Below, piece by piece: positions 54,701 through 64,000 of a DNA stretch of 64,000 nucleotides; the stretch's first letter is position 1, and every line of letters begins with the position of its first letter. The translations under genes were made by a program, and so were the position numbers. Origin of the DNA: Gordionus sp. m RMFG-2023 (lineage: Eukaryota > Nematomorpha > Gordioida > Chordodea > Parachordodidae); assembly GCF_954871325.1 (NCBI RefSeq), contig NC_088775.1, forward strand, positions 52,367,561 through 52,431,560. The letters run 5' to 3'. The notes under the pieces were generated by a model. It was not told the DNA's origin and searched no databases. It saw only the letters and a program-made list of their open reading frames with translations.

Positions 54701-55874
54701 TATATTAATATATTCAATAGTTTATATCAAATAAAAACTAAGGTGGTAATTTTACATTTACATTCTTTAAATATCTCGTCTTTTTGTGCTTTTATTTTTC
54801 TAAAAGGTAACGTGAGTTTTGACTATTGCGTGTTATAATTTTATGCTAAATGAGTATATACTTTTGTGTTTTTTCGATCTTAGCTTTTTTTTAAAACTGA
54901 AGCCTACATAATCACACCAATCATCTTATCTATAAATGGAAACTTTTCTCTCTTAACCTATAAGCATTATCATGAGAAAATTTCTTTGTCAAAAAATGCA
55001 GATAGAAATCTTCAAATATAATCATGCTCTTTTTTGGGAACCAAGCAAAAAATATTTGGCCATGATATATCTGTTCATAATTAAATTTTTATCAATTGAT
55101 ATAATATTTTGTTTTTAAATATTTTTTATTTTTTAATGAAATAAATTTTTTATACAATCTTAATTTATTTTATCTATAAATTCGATAAAAGAGTAATAAA
55201 ATTAATTATAAAAAATAATTTACTATCTCTATAAAATAAAAAGATCCAATCCATGTACAGTATTAAACCCATCCTTTGGGTTGTCTGTTTTATAGTTATT
55301 TTTTAAATTAGATTTTAATAAAAAAAAGAATATATTTATATATAAATTAGTTTTATAATTGAAGCAGCTATCCATTAATCCGTTAAGCAATAAATTATAA
55401 TGTAACTGTAAAATATCCAACGTGATATCTTATTGTGCAATAAAATTATAGATTAAAAGAATTGTTAAAGTCAATACACAACTTATTATAATAACCTTTA
55501 AAAACTTATAAAATAAATTTAGTTTTGAATAATTATTATAAATTTACTCCACAAACGAAGCAATCGGGATGCCATTTGGCATCGAGAGCGGACACAAAGT
55601 TTTCAAGAATTGGATTGGCACATGCGCGGCATCTGGGAGCGAATAGCGCAAAATAATCTTCTCGGCACAACGCCATAAACTGGTCCTCATTCTCAGATTC
55701 CAATTGGTCAGTTTTGTTGTTGTCGTTTGATTGGTCGAGAGTAGAAGAATGTCGCGATAGGTCCGATTGAGAGATCACGTGATATGGCTCTCCGGGCTCG
55801 AAGATTTTGGAACACGCGCCGACGCATTTGAAGTGTTCGGGATGCCAGGTTCTATCTAGGGCCGTCACGCATTT
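51649..55874 (-). CDS. Paxillin-like LIM-domain protein (C-terminal three exons)
   Basis: Three minus-strand exons join in phase: 55874-55548 (109 codons), 53060-52883 and 51788-51649 (stop TAA). They encode the last 214 residues. LIM 1 is entered in its middle ([17 protein letters not shown]) and has a polar, acidic insertion of about 30 residues ([14 protein letters not shown]...ENEDQF) before [17 protein letters not shown] 2 runs [39 protein letters not shown], with an Asn/Ser insertion, then [12 protein letters not shown] 3 is [57 protein letters not shown]. The zinc ligands are all in place. Such proteins (paxillin, fungal Pxl1) act at actin-linked sites and cell tips. Splice sites: TGTGGA|GTAAAT, CCATAG|GATTGC, AGGAG|GTATAC, TAACAG|GCAAAT. 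The upstream exon with the first CxxC of LIM 1 was not found. Cleanly open and host-like; function is inferred from the family. Confidence 0.88.
51905..52730. mobile_element. CGTTC-rich MITE in the last LIM intron
   Basis: The right end, GAACGAACATGAACGCGTTC then GGTGAACATTGGACGTGAAC and TGTTTACAGCACTAGG, is the reverse complement of the left end of 35384-35825. The left end, CAAACTTTAAACTTGTTACT with GAACGCGTTCG and TTTACGTTCTC, matches that element's right end reversed. About 820 bp, longer than the 35 kb copy; the middle is AT-rich and non-coding. Confidence 0.65.
52883..53060 (-). CDS. LIM gene penultimate exon
   Basis: 178 nt, phase 0 to phase 1. It encodes the second half of LIM 2 ([14 protein letters not shown] ... 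[19 protein letters not shown]) and the opening [11 protein letters not shown] of LIM 3. Confidence 0.9.
53857..54340. repeat. Third copy of the 1.2 kb repeat (partial)
   Basis: It matches 14108-14590: GTCAAAAATGACGG, GTTACCTGTTATTTGAAAAT, AATCCATTAAAATTAAGTG, then AAGATCATAATAATTTTGGT and TAATAATAAAAAAATTCTCA. Because it begins with the GTCA end, the 13867-14135 MITE end and this repeat may be parts of one larger element. Confidence 0.7.
54402..54674. mobile_element. GGCCCGG-ended hAT MITE in the LIM intron
   Basis: The left side, ATGCAGAGGTACCATTTACA then CGGCCCGG, and the right side, GCCCGGGTACCCGGGTGGTA then CATGTCTCTG, are inverted versions of each other. The outermost bases of the left end are lost. 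The interior shares the AAATATTTGGTTTTCAAT region with 45660-45700. The open frames on both strands here are GC-box sequence. Confidence 0.7.
55548..55874 (-). CDS. LIM gene antepenultimate exon
   Basis: 327 nt, phase 0 at both ends. It is preceded by TATTAG and begins AAATGCGTG (KCV). It encodes the second half of LIM 1 and the first half of LIM 2. Its base composition is distinctly richer in G+C than the surrounding introns. Confidence 0.88.
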
Positions 55875-56121
55875 CTAATATATCAATAATAAAATAAATT
55901 CCCCCTTTTCATATTTTTATAGTTCACTATAAATAGATAAGTATGGGGTTATATTCATAAAAAATTGAAGGGCTATAAAATATATAAGCAGCAAAATTTT
56001 CAAAATATCTAAAAATTGTTTTCCCGGAATACCTCATAATCTTTCGAGGTGGAGCGTCATTTTATTTTTATATGTTACTAATTTTGTTAAATAAAAATAT
56101 TTTAAATGTATTAAGTTCCTC

Positions 56122-56513
56122 CATAGGCGTATCTACGATTTTGTTAGGAGGGAGGGGGGGGGTGGCTATTAGAAAATTTTTTCTCCATAAATTATATTGG
56201 AGATCTTTAGGTCCACTTATTGTAGATCTTTGGCCATATTTGATTTTTCAAAAATAATTTTGAATTTTCACTTTTTTAAAATTAAAATCGTTTTTTAAAT
56301 TTTGAATAGCTGTTATTTAAAAAATTTATTAACTTTTATTAATTTTTCTTTCACATTCTTCCTTATAATGGATATCTTATACATTTTTGAGGGAGAGGGA
56401 TGTGGAGGGGAGAAATTTTTATTTTCTCAAAATGATATTTATGAGAATAGACAAATTTGAGATGGGGTGAGGGGGTTCCCCCTTTGCCCCCCCCCCCTTT
56501 GGTTACGCGCCTG
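56122..56513. mobile_element. GGCGTA/GCGCCTG-ended MITE
   Basis: The left end, ATAGGCGTATCTACG with GGAGGGAGGGGGGG, and the right end, CCCCCCTTTGGTTACGCGCC, are imperfect inverted repeats. A relative is at 28135-28475. The ends (CAGGCGCGTA.C) and G homopolymers resemble the hAT at 45065-46929, so it may be its non-autonomous kin. About 390 bp, no gene. Confidence 0.65.
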
Positions 56514-56635
56514 AGTTCATTCCAATTTACGGATTAAATAAAAAATTATATTTTCTTATTCTAATTATTTAAGTATAATTACATTAAAGTATTTAAACCA
56601 TCTGTTAATAGATTAGATGCTATATAATCAAGGAT

Positions 56636-57970
56636 ATGGAACCGAACTCGAGGATGATCATGGAACATCAAAGGAACGGGAACGGTAATCCCTGAATTCC
56701 GAAATGTTCTAAAAAAATTATATTAAAAATTTAATTTATTATATATGAATTATAATGAATGCATTCATAAATATTCTTTTATTTTTTACAACATTATTCC
56801 CATTATAAGAACATTTTTTTAAAAATCATATAACTATTTTAATATTTAGAAGAGACCAGGGTAGGGCGATTGATCAGATAACAACGTTAACGCGAATAAT
56901 TTCTTAATCCTTGAATATACTCTAAATTTGGTGTGAAGATGTATTTTTATATCTAATTTCTTACCTATGTTCATCTTTTGGAAAACCTACCGGGTTTGAC
57001 ATATTGTACCAAAAAACCGATTTTTACCCAAAAATTATAAAAATCACTCTCTAGTTTTCCTTGCTAACAAAATATATTTAAGCTCAGATTTTAAAATTGT
57101 ATACATGTTTTTTAAAGCCATAAATATAAAATAAAATTTATCGTAAGTTTATAGCTTAACTAGAAGTCATGGAATAACGTTTGACACAATATATATGACC
57201 TTGGGATAACGTTGCTATGGGTAAAAAGGTTAAAATGTCTTGTTTGATTATTAACGTCTACTACATATAAAAAGATACTTTTGTGCAAAAAGGAACATTA
57301 ATAGTTTGTAATATTGTGATAAAATTTTACGAATAGTCGCAAAGGTGAAGAATAATTGAAATGTAAGATGTAGCTAAAATGGGAACATCTAAATTTTGAT
57401 ATTTTTGATTAAATCCTATAGATTATATAACTAACTAAAAGTAATGAATAGATGTCAAAATTGCAATATTTTGTTCAATTAAACAATTAATGTTCAATTT
57501 ACTCCTGGGGATGGGGTAAAATGGTGAAAATGGTACAATTCACATAATTAATCACAGTTCCTAAAGTATTATAGGTAGAGAGTTACACATTTTTTATTTT
57601 GTAGATGAGGCATTTGACTACATAAAATATATAATTTGTTCTGTTTTGTTAATGTTTTAAAATATTATGGTAAAAATGCAAAACACCAATCATTTTACCC
57701 CGATCTCGCATAATATTGTTACCAAGTTTGTGTTAAATTTTTGACATGATATTTATAATATTAACACCACTGCACAAAAATATAATCTTTTAGAAAATAT
57801 TTTAATTAGATATATGTAAAAATTGGTATATATATTATATATTATAAAGATTAATGATTGTATAATAAATTAAAATAGAAATAAATATTTTTCGGAATCT
57901 GGAATGTTTCGAAACATGGAACAGAACATATATTTTTGATGGGAACGAAACATGAAAACAGAAAAGTTTT
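56636..57970. repeat. Possible GGAAC-ended element
   Basis: The left part, GGAACCGAACTCGAGG with GGAACGGGAACGG and TTCCGAAATGTTC, and the right part, GGAATGTTTCGAAACATGGA with GAACAGAACA and GGGAACGAAACATG, pair loosely in inverted orientation. Between them are the dispersed repeat 56870-57060 (shared with 32055-32275) and a possible GGGGTAAAATGG/CATTTTACCCC inverted pair (57506-57710). Boundaries are uncertain. No gene is seen in 56520-58560. Confidence 0.4.
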
Positions 57971-58562
57971 TGTTCAGGGTCATTGTATATAATTAATAAA
58001 TATCTGCCTCAAAAAAGCCAAATACGCACACCAATAAACTAAACATTTAATTAGAGTTAATTTTAGGTTAAATTATCATAACTATGATCAATATTTTCAT
58101 GTAGAGATATTTAGTCAGAGCAACCTATATAAAAAAAACGATTAGTAAAAATTCTTATGTTACTTATGAGGTGGTAAAAATTGAATTTAAAAAAGAATCA
58201 CTTAAGCATTTTTATAAAATACATGTATGGTTTGAATTTCAAGGTATAGTTGGAAAGTTTTTGATAAAAAAAACAATTATGGGCGAAGGCATGGGAGAGC
58301 CGTCTAAAAGCCGGCAATTCAGTTCCACATATACCACGCCCCCGATTAAGCTCACCTAGCCAATCACTATCAAGTTGAGTAATTGCCTAAAATTGCGTAA
58401 TCTATGGGGCCAATAATCTTAAGCGTGGAGAGTACAAGCCAACATAAATCAAGGTTATCAAATAAAAAGCTCCCCCGTTAAGCCCATGACCTTAACATCC
58501 TATCCTGCTCATCTGGATCGATCCCATAAGACTTGTTGAACTTAAACTGTGTATGCGCAATT

Positions 58563-59095
58563 GGGTCATTCCATGTCAAATCAATCACTTTTGGCCGACC
58601 CCTTTCGATTTCGATAAAAATTCGTAGGCTGGTTATATATGTTCCCATTAGATTATCAACAAAATTTTAGCGCATTAGAAACTATATTAGCGGAGATATT
58701 CGGGGTTAAAAGTCCAAAAAACGTCTTTTTCTGCTTTTTACCGATGTTAAATAATTAGTTTTTAATTTAAAACTAAATATGATCAAATATTGAATCTAAT
58801 ATCAATAGCCAAGTTAATAAATGATGATTATGGCGAAAACTTCAAAATTAATTTTTGATAAAATATGGGTCATCTTATGGTAAGTTGAAAACTTGAAATT
58901 AATATTTCGAAATGTATATGATCTCCGATTTTTAATTTTTTTAAGAATTATTATCCATTTACTATTTTTTTAATAATTTATTCGACAATTAGTATGGCTG
59001 GGTATTTATTTAAAAAAATATTGCGATTATTATACTTTAAAAAAAATAGATGGCGCTATATATAATAGTTTTAATATTTTTTTTTTTATAATATT
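58563..59095. repeat. Left long terminal inverted repeat
   Basis: Pairs with 61225-61753 over its whole length with scattered differences. Confidence 0.85.
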
Positions 59096-59227
59096 TTAAT
59101 GTATATATATCATACTAAATCGATTACAATGTGCATTATATATATTATTTGTAATTCAGATCATAAATTTTTAAAATCTTCACAAATTTTGCCTAATTAA
59201 GATAGTTTATAAATTAATTAAATCTTA

Positions 59228-60912
59228 CTTCATCTAAAGGAATACAAAGCCTGGCTAGCTTGTGAGATTCTTCAGGAGATAATATATGTTCGACTGGTGG
59301 GAGTAGAAGGATTGACCAGCGAGAGAATATGAAATTTAGGCAACACTAAAATATAATTTAAATGAGGCTGAAGGTCCACAAGGGTGTAAAAATCGGATTT
59401 TTACTTCTTCATTTGTATAACTTTTATCGATTATATATCCTAACCACCATTTATCATCATATACACATGTTATATACCCATTAATATTTTAAAATATAAT
59501 TTTCTCATTTAAAAACGGAACTTGTTTTATATTATATTTTTTGGAATTAGAATATATTTTGGTTTTTAGTTTATTTTGATCAATGGGAATAATCCCGTGA
59601 ATTTTTTGGGTCCCATGTATGGGCAGTGCAAAATTAAATCTTTTACGAAGGGCTAATTCCTCTTCGATATATTCTTGATTGGATACATATTCAAATTGAA
59701 TATTAATATTTTCTTTAGCATAATTATATAATTCTAATGGGGTTAGGATTTGATTTTTATTTGGCCTTTGAAGACTAGCTCTGGCAACTAATCTTTTGAC
59801 AGTTCCTCCGATACCGTCACATGCATTTTTGCCGTGAGCAGTGACAAAGAAATGCCATTCGGCAGGAATATTAAAATCGTATTTATGAAGGCATATGTTC
59901 AGAAAATTTTTGCGATTCTTGTATTGAGACGCGGCTTCATCCGAAAAATATATTATTTTTTCTGGTTTAGAATTAAATTTGGCTGTTAAGAATTTAATGA
60001 ATTTTTTTTGATAAAGGTGGACTGCACTAGTATTATGGCTTAATGATTCGGACAAAATAACAAAATTTATATTTTTTTAATTCTTCTCCAGATTTATAAT
60101 ATGCTACAAATGGATGTATAGTGGCCTGCACATTGTTCCAATGAAATCCCTGAACTTCATCTTGTAAAATGAAGGAATAATTCTCAGAATAATCTAGAAT
60201 TGTTAAAAATTCCTCATCTTTTAAATTTTCTTTGGAATTCTTCAAAAATAAACTTTGTGTTTAGCTATAAACGAGTGACGCAGTAAAATTTGAACTTTTT
60301 ATAATAGATATTCGATGAAACCATCAATGGACTTTATAATAGTTTCAAGATTTGCTCTATCCACCGTGATCCATTGTTTAAACGTGACATATTCTATACG
60401 ATTTCTCTGAAACAATTCGTATAATTGGCCCATAAGAGATTCTATACCAGGGCATTGATCACAATTTGTTAAATAACATTTTGGCTGAGATGGATTACAA
60501 ATAATTTGCGCCAAAAGATTGTTATAGGAATTTATACAGTAATCTTCTCCTGCTGTAATTTCAGCTATTACATTTGTCATTAATTTAACATTCTGATGAA
60601 TGGCGCAGACACAAACAGTGTGTGTGCCATCCAACTAAAATTCAGTTTTTTGGTCTAAGTTCGGCAAATTTAGGGAATCCAATAGATATACTTGGGTATT
60701 CTTCCTTAAACATCTTGAATATTTCTTTACGATTATTTAATATAAATCTTTGCCGATTCTTTCTCGCCTTTAACAGATACACAATCTTTTATTCCAGGCA
60801 TGAGTCGGCTTATTTCATCAGAACTATAATTTTGTTATTTTTATTGATTAAAAAATTTTTCAAAATCTTTGAAATTTTCTTTATCTCTGGTTATTTTAAT
60901 AATGTAAGATAA
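59228..60912 (-). pseudogene. Transposase of the Sola-like element, decayed
   Basis: Read right to left on the minus strand: EISRLMPGIKDCVSVKGE, QRFILNNRKEIFKMFKEEYP, IGFPKFAELRPK (60840-60640); THTVCVCAIHQNVKLM and TVDRANLETIIKSI (60634-60299); FILQDEVQGFHWNNVQATIH then PFVAYY (60245-60033); IIYFSDEAASQYKNRKNFLN, AEWHFFVTAHGKNACDGIGG then TVKRLVARASLQRP (60055-59489); and YITCVYDDKWWLGYIIDKSY with RFLHPCGPSASF (about 59480-59350). This whole order is that of a widespread animal and fungal transposon protein. The SDxAASQYKNR aspartate and the HGKxxCDGxGG block are likely catalytic. At least four frame or stop breaks divide it. No splice sites are needed to explain the breaks. Confidence 0.8.
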
Positions 60913-61224
60913 TGACAATTTCATAACATTCTTGGTCTTAATGGGTATGACTTAGTCTGGGGAGGGGGTAGATAGGGGGTTGGGGGTAGGCCTGGTAATT
61001 AATGTGATTTTCGATTTTTCCCTTAATAATTTTCCTGCACCCCTTTAATCCTGCTTTTTTGTTCGTGTGCTAGTCTGATTTTTAATTATTTTAATTTACA
61101 TTGAAATATTAAAAAAATTATTAAAATTTTTTATCCTGCGAATATCTCAGGGGAATAAGGTTTACAAAGTTATATAATCGAATTTTATGATATATTATAC
61201 ATTAAAATATTTTTAATCAATAAA

Positions 61225-61753
61225 AAAAATGAATTTTAACATATTAAAACTATTATATATAGCGCCATCTATTTTTTTAAAGTATAAAAATCGCAATATT
61301 TTTTTAAATAAATATCCAGCCATGCTAATTGTTAAAGAAATTATTAAAAAAAATAGTAAACGGATAATATTTCTTAAAAAAATTAAAAATCATTTCTAAA
61401 TATTAATTTCAAGTTTTCAACTGACCATAAGATGACCCATATTTTAAAAAAAATTATTTTTGATGCTTTCGCCATAATTATCAATTATTAACTTAGCTAT
61501 TGATATTAGATTCTATATTTGATCATAATTAGTTTTAAATTAAAAACTAATTATTTAACATCAGTAAAAAGGAAAAAAAGGCGTTTTTTGGACATTTAAC
61601 CCCGATTATCTCCGCTAATATAGTTGCTAATGAGCTAAAATTTTGTTTATAATCTAATGGAAACATATATAACCAGTCTACAACTTTTTATCAAAATTGA
61701 AAGGGGTCGGCCGAAAATCTTGATTTTTTTGCTCATTTGTCATGGAATGACCC
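61225..61753. repeat. Right long terminal inverted repeat
   Basis: Pairs with 58563-59095. The plus- and minus-strand frames overlapping it (61657-61926, 61866-61678) are not genes. Confidence 0.85.
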
Positions 61754-61757
61754 AATT

Positions 61758-64000
61758 GCAGGGGCCAAAAATTCTCCGAGGCAAAATAGAAAAAAAAATT
61801 AGGATACACCTTACACATCCAGCTCACCTTCCCAAGCATCCGAGGACGAAATCGATTATAAATCAAAAGACTACGATAGATGAACCTATTATAAAAGCAA
61901 ATCTGGTCAAGGAGAAAAACTCCTAATAATGGATTATGCCCACCACCATGTCATGGGTCGATAGTGAATTTGTTGGTGATAAAATTCTTTGTTTAATAGG
62001 AATTTACACAAACGACAAGTCATCTAAGACAATAATGCCTTCAAAGATAGATTTATTAATGACAAATAAATAATCTCACATTGTATATTAGCTGATAGCG
62101 GCTACTAAGATTAAGACCTCTGATACAGTCATGTGCTCTCCTAATTCATAAATAAAACGAACCCGAGGAGTTATATCGGAAGGCTCCAAAAAATTTAATA
62201 AAATATCCATTTAGAATAAAGACGATGCTCATTATAGCTATGATGCGCATAAGCCAGTAGATTCCCCAACTTATGTCCGTCTTTTATTCATTACTATCAG
62301 CTCAAGGTATAAGATTCCTTGGGCTTACGCTAAATAAATATTTTAAGTTGGCAAATAATACATAACAATAGTTTCGGAATCAGAAAGAAGCCAAAAAAAA
62401 ATCACAAAATTCTTAGATGATTTTTAACTTAATAATATTTTCCCAATAAATCACCTTCAAAATTATAGAAAATTTTCTGAAATATTTCTGAAAAATAAAT
62501 GAATAAGACAATTAGTGCTATTAACTAACTATATTATATTATAAGAATATTATCCTGGAATTGATAATAATTATTAGTATATCTATTAACGTAGACAGAA
62601 TTTATCTGTGGGAGAGGGGTAGGATAATTTTTGAGCTTCACCTGTAAAACCCCTATTTACCCTGCTTTCCACCGCGAACCCATGAAAAATTACATTTTGG
62701 TATTTTAGATTTTCCTAAGGCAATTTTTATTTGTTAATTGTAATATTTTTATATCATATACGTTGATTGAATAATTGGAAGTACTTATTCTAAAATGTAG
62801 ACTCATTTTTGTGCTTTATTAGTGCCTATGAAACAGTAGTCGTCAGTATAAAGGAAAAAATATTAGCAACTAAAATAATAAAAAGCGGCCGAAAGCATCT
62901 ATTCTAAAATTTTATATTTTTAGTGCTTAATTGTGTCTTATTCTTGTCCGGTTGGCAGACAAAGAAAAAAGTTATTAGCAAGATTTTTAAAAATAGCTAA
63001 AATTGGCATATCATGAAAATATGGAAAATATAGAAGAACTAAAAGTTTGGACGAATATTTCATGCCTGCTTAGTACTTATATTAGCACAATTTTACACCA
63101 TAAAAAGGTAATTAAATTATAAGCCAACAAATAATATGATATCACGCTTCAAGCATGAAAATATCCAATCTTTTGGAAGCATTAACTCTAAAAAAGTATA
63201 TCAATAGAGGGCATTCATAATATTTTAGATGAGAAAATATTTCCAAGATTGGAATCATACCAGAACGAAATTATAGAAGTGTTGAATATCTGGGGGCGTC
63301 AATATTTAATAAAAAATTTGTACTTGGATCTATTAATTCAGCATTCAGTTTTTCCAGTCAATAAACAGAAAATGGATGCTTTGGAAGAGTTTTAAATATA
63401 GGATTTTAAATTGTGATTCAAAAATTAATTCTAAATAGATGAAGGTTTCATTATCCCAATTCAAAATATTTTTGAATCTTATAGTTTAATCTCATGTATG
63501 AAATTAAGATATGAATCTCATATAAAGAGATAGCCCTTAGGCATTTAGTTTGCCAAACATTTGATGGCACTACTAAAACATAAGTCATGTATTGCTTATA
63601 ATGATGTATGGCGTTGAAGGTTATTCATTTTTTATGTGTTTTATTAGATAGCATTGTAATTCTATCCTTTTATATAAAAAAATTTGGTGTTTTCGAGTAG
63701 CGTCTTTGCGTGTATCACAATCCAATAGTTCTGAATATTCATAAAGAACCAGGTTTTTTCTAAGGCCAACTAGTAGGTTCCGTCCTTGGGAAGATGATGT
63801 ATAGTAGATCGGAATCGACCACCTATTTCCTGTAATATATATTATAAAATAAATGTGTCACTGTATTTTAATAAATTTTAGTCGTTGTTTAGCAAGCCGA
63901 CCAAGTTCATATATTATAACCTGCCTACATGTAGTTAACTGCTTCCATCCATATAAGCAATAAGTATAAATAAAAATGTTATTAGAAAAATAGGAAAAGT
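61758..64000. other. Decayed, unclassified sequence
   Basis: No intact gene. Short plus-strand readings look non-random, such as TSSSPSQASEDEIDYKSKDY (about 61815-61877) and SPTYVRLLFITISSRYKIPW (about 62265-62325), and may be an old transposon gene that I cannot name. 62810-63200 contains TTAGTGCTT and AAAAAGTTATTAGCAA words akin to the long foldback at 10183-13440. 63230-63390 is a clean short frame (LDEKIFPRLESYQ...) without a known motif. Confidence 0.4.

Larger units (their letters stand above)
53061..55547 (-). other. Large intron of the LIM gene
   Basis: About 2.5 kb with canonical GT and AG ends. It contains a partial copy of the 1.2 kb repeat beginning with GTCAAAAATGACGG (53857-54340) and a GGCCCGG element (54402-54674). 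The other parts (53065-53850, 54675-55547) are AT-rich and show no gene. The stretch at 53275-53430 is less AT-rich, but I recognise nothing in it. Confidence 0.6.
58563..61753 (-). mobile_element. Sola-like DNA transposon with about 530-bp inverted ends
   Basis: 58563-59095 and 61225-61753 are long inverted repeats: GGGTCATTCCATG at both tips, then GGCCGACCCCTTTC, ATATTAGCGGAGATA and TAGATGGCGCTATATATAAT. The tips are flanked by AATT on both sides (58559-58562, 61754-61757), a 4-bp duplication. The minus-strand interior encodes a decayed transposase. A 4-bp duplication and a GGG tip fit the Sola superfamily, but I assign it only tentatively. The 60930-61000 G-rich patch is internal and unexplained. 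Confidence 0.85.

Noticed and set aside
58171-58359. Short plus-strand frame left of the Sola-like element
   Set aside because: No known motif, no splice context, and the sequence does not continue into a longer coding region.
1-64000. A novel defence, toxin or biosynthetic system
   Set aside because: I looked for clustered unfamiliar host-like genes and found none. The content is layered transposons plus two host-type genes, so I do not claim a new system.

Overview
The window is a very AT-rich, gene-poor, repeat-dense piece of a eukaryotic nuclear genome. The evidence is GT-AG introns in two host genes, a poly-A-tailed LINE, many cut-and-paste transposons with target-site duplications, and no bacterial gene organisation. 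The source is uncertain. A paxillin-like LIM protein, intron-split host genes and abundant hAT, Harbinger, piggyBac and Sola-like elements with GGCCCGG-rich ends would fit an arbuscular mycorrhizal (Glomeromycotina) fungus. An AT-rich invertebrate is a real alternative.

Layout. 0-10 kb: two decayed hAT transposases, a piggyBac fossil lying inside the second, a tRNA-like sequence, and a small broken LTR element with both LTRs (7823-9955). 10-20 kb: a 3.3 kb foldback repeat (10183-13440), a GTCA-ended MITE, and a 1.2 kb tandem repeat split by a nearly intact LINE on the minus strand (14827-17870). 20-32 kb: foldback repeats, a hAT MITE with a perfect 8-bp duplication (21523-22141), a 3.8 kb non-coding element with terminal inverted repeats (24192-28016), and a nested pair of transposons (29163-32052) enclosing head-to-head LINE tails. 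32-43 kb: a composite PIF/Harbinger element (32323-42909, TAA duplication) with a broken nuclease gene on the left, a MADF accessory gene on the right, and between them two hAT elements, two MITEs, a LINE tail and one host-type TPR exon. 44.8-48.9 kb: a second Harbinger whose DDE region is split by a hAT with a perfect GAGGTGTG duplication. 49-56 kb: the clearest host gene, a minus-strand LIM protein, with exons at 55874-55548, 53060-52883 and 51788-51649 and transposons in both introns. 56-64 kb: MITEs, a 3.2 kb Sola-like transposon with about 530-bp inverted ends (58563-61753), and unclassified decayed sequence.

How it works together. Only the LIM gene (C-terminal 214 residues visible) and the TPR exon look like host coding sequence. 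The rest is layered transposon history. Both Harbingers keep the two-gene plan of a plus-strand nuclease and a convergent intron-bearing MADF protein. The GGCCCGG-ended hAT family is seen at several stages: a longer copy with transposase C-terminus, a deletion derivative, and solo ends. I found no complete intact autonomous element. The LINE is closest, with two in-frame stops and one frameshift.
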